DNA from: Nemania diffusa
Taxonomy: Eukaryota; Ascomycota; Sordariomycetes; Xylariales; Xylariaceae
Reading direction: 5' to 3'
Length of the DNA: 64,000 nt
Assembly (NCBI GenBank): GCA_038501195.1
Contig: JBBPUQ010000004.1
Span: 2,170,001-2,234,000, forward strand
The number at the start of each line of letters is the position of its first letter. The first letter of the stretch is position 1. The notes beneath the pieces are model-generated. The model did no database searches, was not told where the DNA came from, and saw only the letters and a program-made list of their open reading frames with translations. This document shows, piece by piece, positions 13,961 to 25,024 of this stretch. Both the position numbers and the translations under genes were made by a program.

Positions 13961-16900
13961 TAAAGCTTTAGTATTTTAATAATAAAATTTTATTAGCTAA
14001 ATAAATATATAATTTTTTTAATTGTTTTATTATTTTTTTTTATAATTTATAGTAATAAATATAAAATAAATTAGCTAAACTAGCTTTTTTTACTGTTTTT
14101 TTAATATAAAATTATAAACTAAAAGCTTTTTTATATTAAATATTATTATAATTATAATAAATATATTAATAGCATTATATAATTAATTATTTAAATATAT
14201 AAAACTAATTGTTTTTATTTTAGTTTTTTTTTTATTTATTAGTTTTATTATTATTTTGTTAAATATTATTAATAGTTTAAATATATTATTTAATATTTTG
14301 CAGTTTTTAATATTGCAAATTTTAACTTTGCTTATAAAATTAACAAAAATATTAGTATAAAATAAATTATTATATACTAAACTATATTTAAAAAAAAATT
14401 TAACATTTGTAAAAATTTAACTAATATAAATTAAAATAAAAATAAAATTATATAAATACTAATATATTATTTAATATATAATTAAACTAAGCTATAGTTT
14501 AATTAAATAAATTAATAATTAATAAAAATATAAAAAAAATATAAATATAAATTTTAAAACAAAAAAATAGTTTAAGTTAAAGCTTGTATATATTTTAATA
14601 TTTTTAATTAAGTTAAAATAGCAAAATTAGCAAATATTTCAAATATATTTTTTTATGTTAAATTTAAAAATAATATAAATTATAAAGCTTTAATATAAGT
14701 TGTAAAAAGTAATAATTATAAATAAATAATTATATTTTATACAATATTTTTTTTTATATTAGTTTTATAATAAGTTTATAAATATAAAAACAAAAAAAAC
14801 TTTGTTATTTTTATTTAAAAGTTTTATTAAAAACTATATAAAACTTATTATAAAATAGTTATAAGTTTATTATAGTAAAAGTTTAATATAAAATAGCTTT
14901 AGTTTGCAAATATTAAACTTTAAATTGTTATTTAATACAATATTATTAACAAAAAAAATATATTAATTAATAGCTAATATATTTAATTAAATTAATTAAA
15001 ATAATAAAAAAATTATATAAAACTATTATTTAAATTAATTTTATTATAATAGCTATTTTTTAACAATATAAGTGTTTTTAAATAAAAATAAAAATAAAAA
15101 TAAAAAAATAGCTATTTTTAATTTTTAGTTTTATAAACAGCTAAAATTTTTTTAACTATAAATAAAAAACTTTATATAGTATATAATAAAAAAAATATAA
15201 AAAAATAAATATATAATTTAAAATAACAACTTTTAGCTTAAAAATACAATTGTAACAATTTAGCGTTAAAATATTTTTAAAATTTTAAAAAATTATTAAA
15301 ATTTTTTTAAACTATTTTGTTTTTAATTTAAAAACAAAGCTAATTAAAAAAAAAACCGATTGTTTAGTTAAAATTTTTAAAAAAAAAAAATATAACTAAT
15401 TAAATAAAAGCTATTTTATTTTTAATAATATTATTGCAAACTTTTTTTTAACATTATTATAACAGTTAAATTTTAATATAAATAATTTATAAAATATTAA
15501 ACTATTTATTTTTTGCTTTAATATAAATATATAAATATATTGTTTTTATAAAAAATATTATATAAAAACTTTTTAACAACTAAAGCATTTTTTTTTTTAA
15601 TAAATTATAAAATTATATATAAATAAATTATATATTTTATTATAAATTAAAACTATATTAATTTTTAAAAAAACTTTTTGCTATAAATTATTTAATTATT
15701 ATTTAAAAATTTTGCTAATAAAAAGTAATTTTTAAACAAATATATTATAATAAAAATAAATAATTATTTTTAAAGCTTTATTAATATAAACAAATAATAA
15801 ATAAAATTTAATAAAAGTAAATTTAAAATATTAAAAAAGCTGTTTAAATATATAAAACTTAAGTTTGTTTTTAAAATTATATTAAAAATTTCTAGTTTAT
15901 AATTTAAGCTTTAATTAACTATTTAAAAAAAAATTATAGCTAAAAACTATATTAAAATAAATTTAATTTTTAAATATATAGTTTTTTAAAGCTAAAATAA
16001 TATTTAAAAAATTGTTTATTATTTTTAATATATATATAATATTTAATATTATATTGTAAAATTTAAAACTATATTTTATATTATAAATAATAATATAGTT
16101 TAAAAAATTAAACTTTATATTTTAGCAATATTTTATTGTAATAAAATATATATATTTAAAGCTATATAAATAAATAAAATATTTAAAAATATAATAAATA
16201 AACTAAAAAAAAAAAAAATTTTACAATAACTATAGCAAATCAAATATTTAATTTTAACTATTTATATTTTATAACAAAACTTTAAATATTTGCAATAATA
16301 TATTAGCGTTATAAAACAGCTAATTTTAAAAAATAATTAACTTTTAATAACTGTTTAAACAGTTGTTTTTAATATATATATTATTAAAACAAATTTTTAA
16401 GCAAATATAAAGCTTTTTTATTTTAGTATTATATAAAATCTAGTAAAACTATTAAGCGAAAATTTTTTAAAAAAAAACAATAAAAAATTAATAATATATA
16501 TATATAATTAAAAAGTTTAATATTAATTAATATATTAAACTTATAAATTAAAATTTAGTTTTAATAAAATTTTTTAATTATTTTATATAAATTTTAATTA
16601 AAAATTAACTAAAAAAACATTATTAAATATTTAGTTATTAAAATATTTTAATTATAAATATATACTAAATAATTTAATAACTAAAATAATTAAACTTTTT
16701 AATAAAATATAAGCAGTAATATTTTTAAATGTTTATTTTATTTTTATTACTTTATATATTAGCAAATTAATTAAAAAAAAATACAGTTATTAATATTTAA
16801 AAGTTTATTTAATTAACTGTTTATATATTACTTTAAATAATTTTATTAGCAATATTTAAAAAAATGCTAATATTATTTTATTATTTATTTAAAAAAAATT

Positions 16901-18290
16901 TTTTTTTTTTTTTTAAAATTAAAATAAAAATATAAAAAATAATAAATAAAATATTAAATAATATAACCAACTTATATTTAATATAAAAAATTATAAAAAT
17001 AAATAAAACTATATTATATTTAATATTAAAATTTTTATATTTGTTTTTATTTTTAATATAAATAAATAAATAAATATAAAAGATTTTAATTAATTAAATA
17101 TATTAATTTTTATAAAAAGCTATATAGCAAATTATTAAATATTAAAATTAAAAAATATAAAAGTTAAAAAATTTTAAAAAATATATTAAATATTTTAAAA
17201 AAAAAATTTAATAATTAAAAAGTTTTAAAAATTACAGTTATTTTTTAAAAGTTTAACTTTAATTTTATTTATATTATTATATATTAAAAACTTAGCTTTA
17301 ATTATAGCTATATTATTTTTTAATAAAACTGTTTAAAATATATTAAGTTTTAAATTATAAATTTAAAATAAAAACAATATAAAAAATATAAAAACAATAA
17401 AAATTTTTTTATAAAAATTTAAAAAATAAATAAAAGTTAAAAAATATTAATATAATTTTATTATAAAAGCTATAACAAAAATATAATATAATAATTTAAA
17501 AAAATAATATTTATTTAATTAAAAAAGCTAAAAAATTGATTTAAAAAACTATAAAAAATATAAAAACAATATTATTTATTTAAATATAAATAAATTTAGT
17601 TTTTTAATAAAAAATAAATTATAATAAATATATTTTTATAAATATTATATTTAACAAACAAATATAAAAAACAGTATATATTATTATTTTTTATAATAGT
17701 TTTTAAGTTTTTTTATTTTTTTTATAACATTTAATAATATAAATATTTATAAACATAATATTATAAAATAAACTTTTTTGCTATTTTATATTTAATATAT
17801 AAAATAATTTACATTATAAAATTAAGCTTTTTTTATTAAAAAAAACTTTTAAATTTTAATATATAGCTGCTTTAATATTAAAATAATATATATAATATTA
17901 CTATAAAAAATTATATTAATTTAATTATTAAAACTTTATAAAAAAATCAAATAAATTTTAAAAGTTTACTATATTAATATTATTTAATTACTTTATTAAA
18001 TTATTTTATTTTATTGCTTTAAATTTTTAAAAATAATTTAAAATATATTATATATTATATTTATATATAAGTTTGTTTATTATAAATTAACAAAAGCTTT
18101 TATTAAAACAAATAATTAAATATTTATTATAATATTAAAAAATATAATATTAAAAAATATAATTATAATATAAAAAACGTTATAAATAATTATATATTAA
18201 TTTATTTATTATAGTTTATATATTAAATAATTTAAAAACTTTATATAAAAACTTATTTAGTTTTAGTTTGTATAAAATTATAAACAGTTT

Positions 18291-19360
18291 AAGTGCAGCT
18301 TAAATGCAGCTTAAGTCAAAAGCAGTATAGCTTAAAGTAAAAGCAGCATAGCTTAAATACCAGACCTATTATAAAACAGGATAAGAAAACCCATCTCGGA
18401 GGTAGTATGCATTTATTCTCTTTTGCATCCGGCATCGGAGCTGACGTCAAACCAACCGCCTCAGCCTCGCTCATCTTAACATGCAGACCCATTAGTTTCA
18501 ATTATATTGGAGCGACGCGGGGCATCTGGTCCGATGTCGAAGTAGAGCGAATTGCATGATGAAATACGACTTAAATGGTACTGCCGTTTACGTGCCTATA
18601 TCTGACGTTGTATTTTGGATATACCTATACCTAACATGAGAGCCTTACCTCATCTACCTCGGCCCTCTGGCCTAGCCTGGAAGCTGTCTATCTACATAGT
18701 TAAGACAACGATACATAGGCAGGTGACCCTGCTTCTTATGCATATTACATGATTATTCAGGACATATGGTTTCCTGGGGATTGCTATCCTATATCTATTG
18801 GGGCATCGGACGTAAATACTGCCGGCAGTATGTATAAGCATTGTATACACGAATGTCTGTAACGTGGTCAATGTGAGTTTCTTTCTCTGTCCACCTGATT
18901 TTCAGCCTCGTCACAGCAAATAAGGACATGTTGTTATATATGCAACGTGATCAGGTATCTATTTAATAATTTTGCAAATAGCGAAATTTAGGTGCGACCG
19001 TTGCTGGCCATGCCATCTGTTTTATGAGAAAAAATGCTTTTTTAATGCAATGATCAAGATTGCAGAAGGCCCCTCCTTTGTCGCCTTGACCCGAATGAAA
19101 ATATCGTTACGATCCTTTCTACCTTTTCCCGCCATCGTTATTTGGGCGATGATCGGTTGATCAAATATCTCCCTAGAACAGGGCTTTATCCAGAGGGCCG
19201 AAACCGCAAGGAGCCGGTGATCTGAAAACGCTTGCTAAGTGACTGTCTCTAGACGCCGTTCGCCGTACATGATCTGCATAATAACCACCAACTCCGATAT
19301 ATGTATCGTACAGTCGACTAGACAGCGCTAGCCCATCTCCCCGCTACTGCAGCTATATGT
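18291..19360. other. Edge of AT block and 3' flank of the ING gene
   Basis: Composition changes within about 70 bases from under 10% to roughly balanced G+C. Just inside the edge lies a 21-bp direct duplication (18318-18338 and 18339-18359), preceded by two GCAGCTTAA motifs near 18295-18315. The rest is the downstream flank of the minus-strand ING gene and presumably holds its 3' UTR and poly(A) site. A 61-codon minus-strand frame at 18316-18501 crosses the edge; I see no family match and do not call it. Confidence 0.6.
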
Positions 19361-21534
19361 TTATCTGCCGTTCACTTTCTTCCCTGTCTTGATGCGATCT
19401 TTACAGTTATCGCAGTACCATTTCACTATCGCACGCGTCAGTCAATCGTCACTGGACTCGGGAATCCTAGGGGCTTACTATTAGATGGCGGGGCTGCCTT
19501 GAGGCCCACACAATCTAGATGAAACCATTCTCGTTCGCAATCCTCGGCGTCGCAAGCCACCATCTCGCCATAGCTGACGCCATTGCAATAACAGTACAGG
19601 GGCTCATCAGCGTCCACCTCACCTTCGTCATCGCCGTGGCCGCTACTATTCGTATCTTCATCTACAATCCGTGTGGGTATTGCATGCTGAGAGGCACCTT
19701 TCTTGTGGCTTCTCTTCGCTGTTGTTGCCGCCGTGTTCCTTGACGACCGAGATCGTGGTGTAGCATCTGGAAAGCTGCCTAGTGCAGGAGTTGACGGTTT
19801 GCTGGCTCGCCCGCTCTTAGTTGTGACAATAGTCATAGTGGTTTGTATGTGATTTTGTGTAGGCTCTGCTTTTGATTCTGTATCATCCGGTTTGGGAGGA
19901 TTGTCTTTCTTGTGAAGACTATTTATAGTAATGGGTGGGTGATTATTTGTTTCTTCTTTATTCGATTCGGTCTTGATAATGGTTGGGGGTTCTTTGACGG
20001 CTTTGGGTTCGACGGAGACTCGCGGACCACTAGGAATTACTACGACTTCTGGAGGACCAGTAGGCACACCGTTAGGTCGGTTCGACGCTGATGAGGCGGG
20101 ACGCTGTCGGCCATTCTCTACATTGGATTGAATAGAGTTCTGTCTCGCCCTCGAAGAAGCCGGACGCGGCACGATAGCAGATGGTGCAGGAGACCCGCGG
20201 CTGGCTGGTTTGTCTCCTAGATGTGGCTGTGGGGTCGGCGATGGTATCAAGGGAGACATCGTAGCGGTAGCAACAGTGGTTTTGCTGCAATCAGAGTTAG
20301 CGAGCGGGTAGTAACCGTCAAGGTGATAGAATACTAACCCTTTTTTGGATATGCCATTAGCGGTTGGAAGGGCTTTGCGCTTCTTGGTTGGTTCCGGTAC
20401 TGGGGTCGCCCGTGGGCTGGTATTCTTAGGTTTGGGAGCATTACTACCATACACGGAGCTCATAGCACGTTCCATGGCCTGCCCACCGTTAACTGTCTTA
20501 CTGCTATTTTCGACCTTCCTCCTTTTCGATGGGGGAATCCCATTCGCATTGGCACCTGCAGTGATACCTAACCCTACAGGGGTGGCAGATTCAGCACCTT
20601 TCCGTGCTTTGCTACCGCCCTGTGTCTTCTTAGTGGGCTCGCTTTTTTGTTTGTTTTCGTGATCGTCGGCGTCGGAGTCTTGATGTTGATTCTTGAGACC
20701 TTTCTTGGCCATAAGCGCTTGTTTCCTCGCGTCGCTTCGTGCTGCTGCTTCTTCTACTTGAAGCTGCTGTGCAGCAGCAGTGATAAAGGCTGCCCCATCA
20801 CGACGCGATCGCTCTGCTTGGGTGGCCCGGTTTATTCGATTCTCGGGGTAGGCCCAATGTGTAGTACTCCCCCATTTTGCTTCTTCACTGAACTCATTCT
20901 CAAGATGGGGCCAAACATCGTTGATACGAGACAGATGCTTGGAAAGCGATTCGTTCGCAGTAGATATGACATGGTTCTTTTCTTCGAGAGATACAAGCAT
21001 TTCTTGAATCTTGTATGCCGTGTGGAGGAACAGTGTACGTCGAGGAACATTGCTCGGATCAAAGACGGTCGAAGCATGGGACTCATTGAGGGAGCTAGGT
21101 GCTGGGTGACTGCTCATCGCGTGGCCGTTCGAGCTGTTCTGGGCGCTCATGGGGGTTGAAGCGGGCGCGACGCTGCTGGAGCCATCGCGGGTGCTTCGCG
21201 GTTCGGGAGGGTTCGACTTGAGGGCGGCGTCAACGAATTGGAACAAAGTCTCCTCGGGAGCGAATATTTTGGCGTCGACTTCTTTCAGGAGTGTGAAGTG
21301 TCGGACAAGGTCTTTAGGCAGGGAAGTAATGGCATCGGTGAAATGATTAATAGCAGGAAAGATGTCGATAGGCTGATCGTGGTTCTGGCCCCCTCCAAGC
21401 GACTCGCGGCCACCGACGGCACGGGAAGGACCCGAAGTCGTTCTCGGAGGGTTCGTTCGAGTTTGACGAACTGGCTGAGCTCTTCGACCGGAAGGGCCAG
21501 CGGTATCGGCTCGTGGCAGCTCAGCCGTCTTCAT
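19361..21534 (-). CDS. ING-family PHD-finger chromatin protein (Pho23/Yng2-like)
   Basis: Three coding exons: 21534-20339, 20284-19479 and 19425-19361, giving 688 aa. The split ING N-terminal domain is seen at about residues 56-110 ([28 protein letters not shown]) and 163-222 ([17 protein letters not shown]). A long Ser/Pro/Lys-rich linker follows. The PHD finger starts at Cys630 ([21 protein letters not shown]), and its last two Cys come from the final 65-bp exon (WYCDNC), followed by a basic tail (KTGKKVNGR). ING proteins recruit histone acetyltransferase or deacetylase complexes and read H3K4me3 in the nucleus. Introns: 20285-20338 (54 bp, no in-frame stop) and 19426-19478 (53 bp). Which complex (Rpd3L via Pho23 or NuA4 via Yng2) is not decidable here. 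The gene lies next to the AT block but shows no sign of decay. Confidence 0.88.
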
Positions 21535-22998
21535 CTTGTATTTCGACAGCTGATGGCGCGAGGAGAAATAGTCAACTAGAAAGCGAAACGAAATGAGGAT
21601 CGAGGTGGGTGAACACGAGGGTTTGAGAGGAACTGAATGATAAATGAAGTGAACAGGTAAAACTGACGAGTAGCTCTAAGTGCCGGAGCTCAAGTCATCT
21701 TGGAATATGGGGTAGATTGAGCTGTGCGGCAACAAGTGGTGGAAGAAACGCGACAAAACAGGTAGGTAGAGGGTAGAGGCGGAGGCGCAAAACTGCGAGG
21801 GCTACAGTGTGCCCAGGTCCTTGTTCGAGCTGTCCAGCGTAGCAGGTGGTACCAGCGTGCTTGACTGACCCCTCTCCCCATTACTTGGCATACCCCCTGG
21901 GTCAGTGCGCCCTAGACCATGCCGGCTATCTTTAATTGGCTCCATCGCCTCTTAATAAATACCGACCGATATGATAAGATATGGGTCAGATAAGATAAGA
22001 GAGACACCATGATCTTATCACTTTGTAAGGGAGACAGCTGACGACACTGGCAGCTCGGGCTACGCGGAGTCAGCTCTTCTTCCGTTGCCTCGGCTGAATG
22101 ACTCTCGATTCCCTTTGGTTAGTGATACTAGCGAGAATAGTGGCGTGATGGAGCAATGGAACGCTCGCCAACAAATGTAACTACACAACGCTCTATCGAA
22201 GTTAGGAGGACGCTTTGATAGAAGAATAGTGAGTAGTGTTCGGAGCTGGTTACCGCCTAGATAGTAGGGGGAGGGAAGTCTAGGCGAACCTTGCGCAAGC
22301 CTGATATACATATGTATTGTAACGGGTTATTTTGCTAACCAGGCAGACACCATTCAGGAGAAGTCGATTTTTCATAAATAAGTGCGCAAGTACAACTTCA
22401 TGACATACATATATGTAGGATGACCATTATTGCAAATTGCAGTTAATACGATTAGGAGTAGCCTAAATTTAATAGGAAGTTTTATCATGTCTCTATAATC
22501 ACATCTCTCTAGTACGTAATCATTCACAACCCCCCAAAAAACAAAGTTACAACGTTCGGAGACTTGAAGCATATGTATGTAAGTACATATGTAAGCTACG
22601 ACCAAGTGTATAAATAGGTACCCATCTAGGGGGTTGGGTATAGGCACTAATACCTACATAATGTAGGTACGCTGTAGAAGTCTCTTGGCCGGGTCGGAGC
22701 TACAGCATGCTGTGTAACCATGAGAAATAGTCATCAAGACCGTGACGTATGCGTAGAAAACCTTAAGAAAGCCTCAGCCTCCGTGAAAATCATCGAACGT
22801 TATCTATTATGGTAATGCTGATGAACACTAACACCCTGGTTGGTGATACGGAAAATCATAACGCCTCGACGTTGGCCTGCTTTCATTGCGTAGTAAATAC
22901 TATAACGCTCAATAGGGGGTATGTCGCCTCAACTCCCCGAAACCCCAACACCGTTTCTATTAGGTATCTTATTACAATAATGAATAAACTCTCGCTTG
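21535..22998. other. Intergenic: ING promoter and RER2 3' flank
   Basis: No supportable gene. The left part should hold the ING 5' UTR and promoter, including a GATAAG cluster at 21973-22019. The right part is downstream of RER2. Short open frames here are scattered on both strands, overlap one another and match no family. Confidence 0.6.
21973..22019. promoter_or_regulatory. Cluster of four GATAAG sites
   Basis: GATAAG occurs at 21973-21978, 21989-21994 and 21994-21999 (the last two overlapping by one base), and its reverse complement CTTATC at 22014-22019. Fungal GATA factors (AreA/NIT2 for nitrogen, SreA-type for iron, WC for light) bind this core, often in clusters. The sites lie about 440-485 bases upstream of the ING start codon, so regulation of that gene is the simplest inference. 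Binding is not shown. Confidence 0.5.
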
Positions 22999-24153
22999 CT
23001 ACTTTCGCGATGACTCTTTCTCGAGCAGCTTCTTCTGTCGCCATTGCCACTCAAGCAATACAGGCACGAAATGCCACAGATCAAACTCGGGCCAGAAACA
23101 CTTAAGGAAGAAAATATGGGTGTTTTCGTGGCATTGCCATAGCATGAAGTCGCTCAGCCGGGTGACATTACTAGTTCGGATGAAGATATCGAGGGGCGGG
23201 CATTCTGCTGTGTATGTGTGGCTATTGATTGTGTCGGCTGTGATGTTTTCGGGGTTCGAGAACTTGCGAGGCTTTGCCGTTGTTGTTGATTGTAAACGTG
23301 GCGACTCGGGGTCTAGAGCAGTAGTCGAGGACATCGAGTCGTCTACGTCCGACCCTACACCAGCCTCGGGCGATGCCTCCTTGATTGGTTCCAGGGCATC
23401 TGGACGTTTGGAGTAGTTCGATCTTATTTTTTGGGTTATCCTCGACTGTGAAAACGGGTGTTTGGACGGTTGAGGTGCCGAGGTGAATTCATCGATAGTG
23501 GCCTTGATCGCGCTGGTCATTTCGGCTCTCGAGGTATATGGGAAGCATATATTCAGGACCGCGCTAAGATTTGGGTTAGCGAAGCCAATGCTGAAGGAAA
23601 TTTTAGTTGACCGACTCCTTGTTATGCTTAGTCATTTCAACAGCTCGGTCGACGAACGGCAGGACGTCGTCAGGAATGAGCTCTCGTTCTCCAAGCACAC
23701 GAATACACGCGCCATAGCGATCAAGAAGTTCACCATGCTGGACAAGCTGCTCCAATTTCACTTTTGCCATAGCCATTAGGCCTTTGACCTCGCCACGTGG
23801 CCGGTTGAAGTTCTCGATGCTGAAGGCATAGACCGTCACGACTTTAACACCACACTTATAGCAAATCTCGAGAACCTTTGACATGAAACGCATTAGTTGT
23901 GTATGATGAGTACGGAATGACTAGGACATACTCTGGCTAGAGCTTCAAAACCTAGATGGTGACCTTCAATGGTCTCGATCTGGTGGTTCTTTGCAAACCG
24001 CCTGTTTCCGTCCATCTCGAAAGCGACATGCTGTGGGATTGGGCCCTGCTGAAGAGTTCCAATAAGCACCTCTCGGGCACCTCTCATCAGCCATTCGGCC
24101 GGAGGAGACTTCCAGAACCAATTCCTAACATGGGAGAGGTAAAGATCGGACAT
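22999..24153 (-). CDS. RER2: Dehydrodolichyl diphosphate synthase catalytic subunit (cis-prenyltransferase)
   Basis: Exons 24153-23932, 23875-23616 and 23563-22999 give 348 aa. The enzyme extends farnesyl diphosphate with isopentenyl units to make the dolichol backbone for N-glycosylation, O-mannosylation and GPI anchors at the ER. Visible motifs: HVAFEMDGNRR with catalytic Asp48, GHHLGFEAL, YAFSIENFNR near residue 90, CFPYTSRAE after the second intron, and RTSNVTRLSDFMLWQ at about 290-304, then a conserved FWPEFDLWHF tail. About 100 residues of Ser/Pro-rich sequence sit between the CFPYTSR and RTS motifs, an insertion I believe is common in filamentous fungi. Introns are 56 and 52 bp; the second has an unusual GTCGGT donor but restores HNKDAVLNICFPY. 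Active enzyme normally needs an NgBR/Nus1 partner, not seen here. Confidence 0.93.
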
Positions 24154-25024
24154 TATGGCAATCGTATATAGGGATGTTTTCTGGCGTCGCGTAGTTTGGA
24201 TGCCGTGATAATATCGATGCAGTGGCGTCCGAATTGAAAACCGTAGGACTATCTATGATTCCAATTCCTACTAAAGTGTCCCCTGTAAGCATAAACAACG
24301 AGAGACAAGACAGAAACGCAAAAGTGTGGCTATGTTTGCTGCGTCAAGAAATTATGACGACGACTTTTGCAGCTACCTAGGGTATCTACAGAATACCACC
24401 TGCTAAGCCAGTCTACCTACCTCCTAGTCTGGACTAGACAGGTACCTAAGTCACTAGGTGGAGTACCAAAGCGTTATCTACGGTACTAGAGCTTGGACCA
24501 TTCAAGTGAGCTTTATATACAACATGTAACAACCCTTTCTAAATATTGTGTAGTTGAATAGATACTACCTGAAGAAGAAACCCAGTTATTAACTACCTAG
24601 TACCTAACCTATGCATATGAGGTATACCTCATCGCAAGTGCGAAGTTGCTAGCAGCAATTACCCTACCTACCTTTAGGTAGGTACTTTATAAGGTTCTGT
24701 GTTAAGGTTTCCTGTCAATAGGTAAGTGCCCACTATTTCACAGCCCCACATACCTATTAGATGAATTCCTATTATGCATACCTAACATCCAAGGACACCT
24801 GGCTACTCATCCTCCCTTCTAGAGCGGGGCATTTTATCTGGTTAGGTGCTCGTCACCATACCAAAAAACCTACCTACACAGGCATAATAATCCAAGCTTC
24901 CGCATTTGTGAGGGCAAAGGATCGGTGCAGTGCGCGACGCAACGAAACGCATCGAGCTTGCAATGTAACAGTCCCAATCTTAGCTACATAAGCTGTTCCC
25001 TCTTAAGCGAACAGCATCAGCACG
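24154..25024. promoter_or_regulatory. Divergent promoter region between RER2 and the DSC2-like gene
   Basis: 871 bases separate two start codons pointing away from each other. The interval is dense in ACCTACCT/AGGTAGGT motifs, including an inverted pair at 24666-24683 with a two-base centre, and has a perfect 16-bp palindrome at 24617-24632. No gene-like frame was recognised. Confidence 0.65.
24617..24632. repeat. Perfect 16-bp palindrome
   Basis: ATGAGGTATACCTCAT reads identically on both strands. It lies about 465 bases upstream of the RER2 start and about 395 upstream of the DSC2-like start, so it could be a dimeric regulator site or chance. The core GGTATACC is related to the dispersed AGGTA motif of this window. 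Confidence 0.5.

Larger units (their letters stand above)
1..18290. repeat. Extremely AT-rich, gene-free block (RIP-type isochore)
   Basis: Almost every 60-base line has only 2-8 G or C; a few patches (about 3.54-3.96, 5.28-5.48, 9.2-9.6, 11.3-11.6 and 12.8-13.1 kb) are less extreme. No open frame resembles a protein: the few long frames are low-complexity Tyr/Ile/Phe/Lys runs caused by composition. Duplicated segments inside the block differ by transitions, which is what RIP leaves after mutating transposon copies in Pezizomycotina. I infer a heterochromatic island of destroyed repeats, possibly centromeric or subtelomeric; no telomere repeat tract was seen. The block begins at or before the window edge and ends sharply near 18.29 kb. 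Confidence 0.9.

Noticed and set aside
1..18290. Mitochondrial origin of the AT-rich sequence
   Set aside because: No mitochondrial genes, tRNAs or rRNAs are visible, and the block joins nuclear genes directly; RIP-type decay explains it better.
18316..18501. 61-codon minus-strand frame across the AT-block edge
   Set aside because: Half of it is the boundary duplication; no family match and no splice-compatible extension.
20345..21159. Plus-strand frames of 105 and 170 codons
   Set aside because: Antisense shadows of the ING coding sequence.
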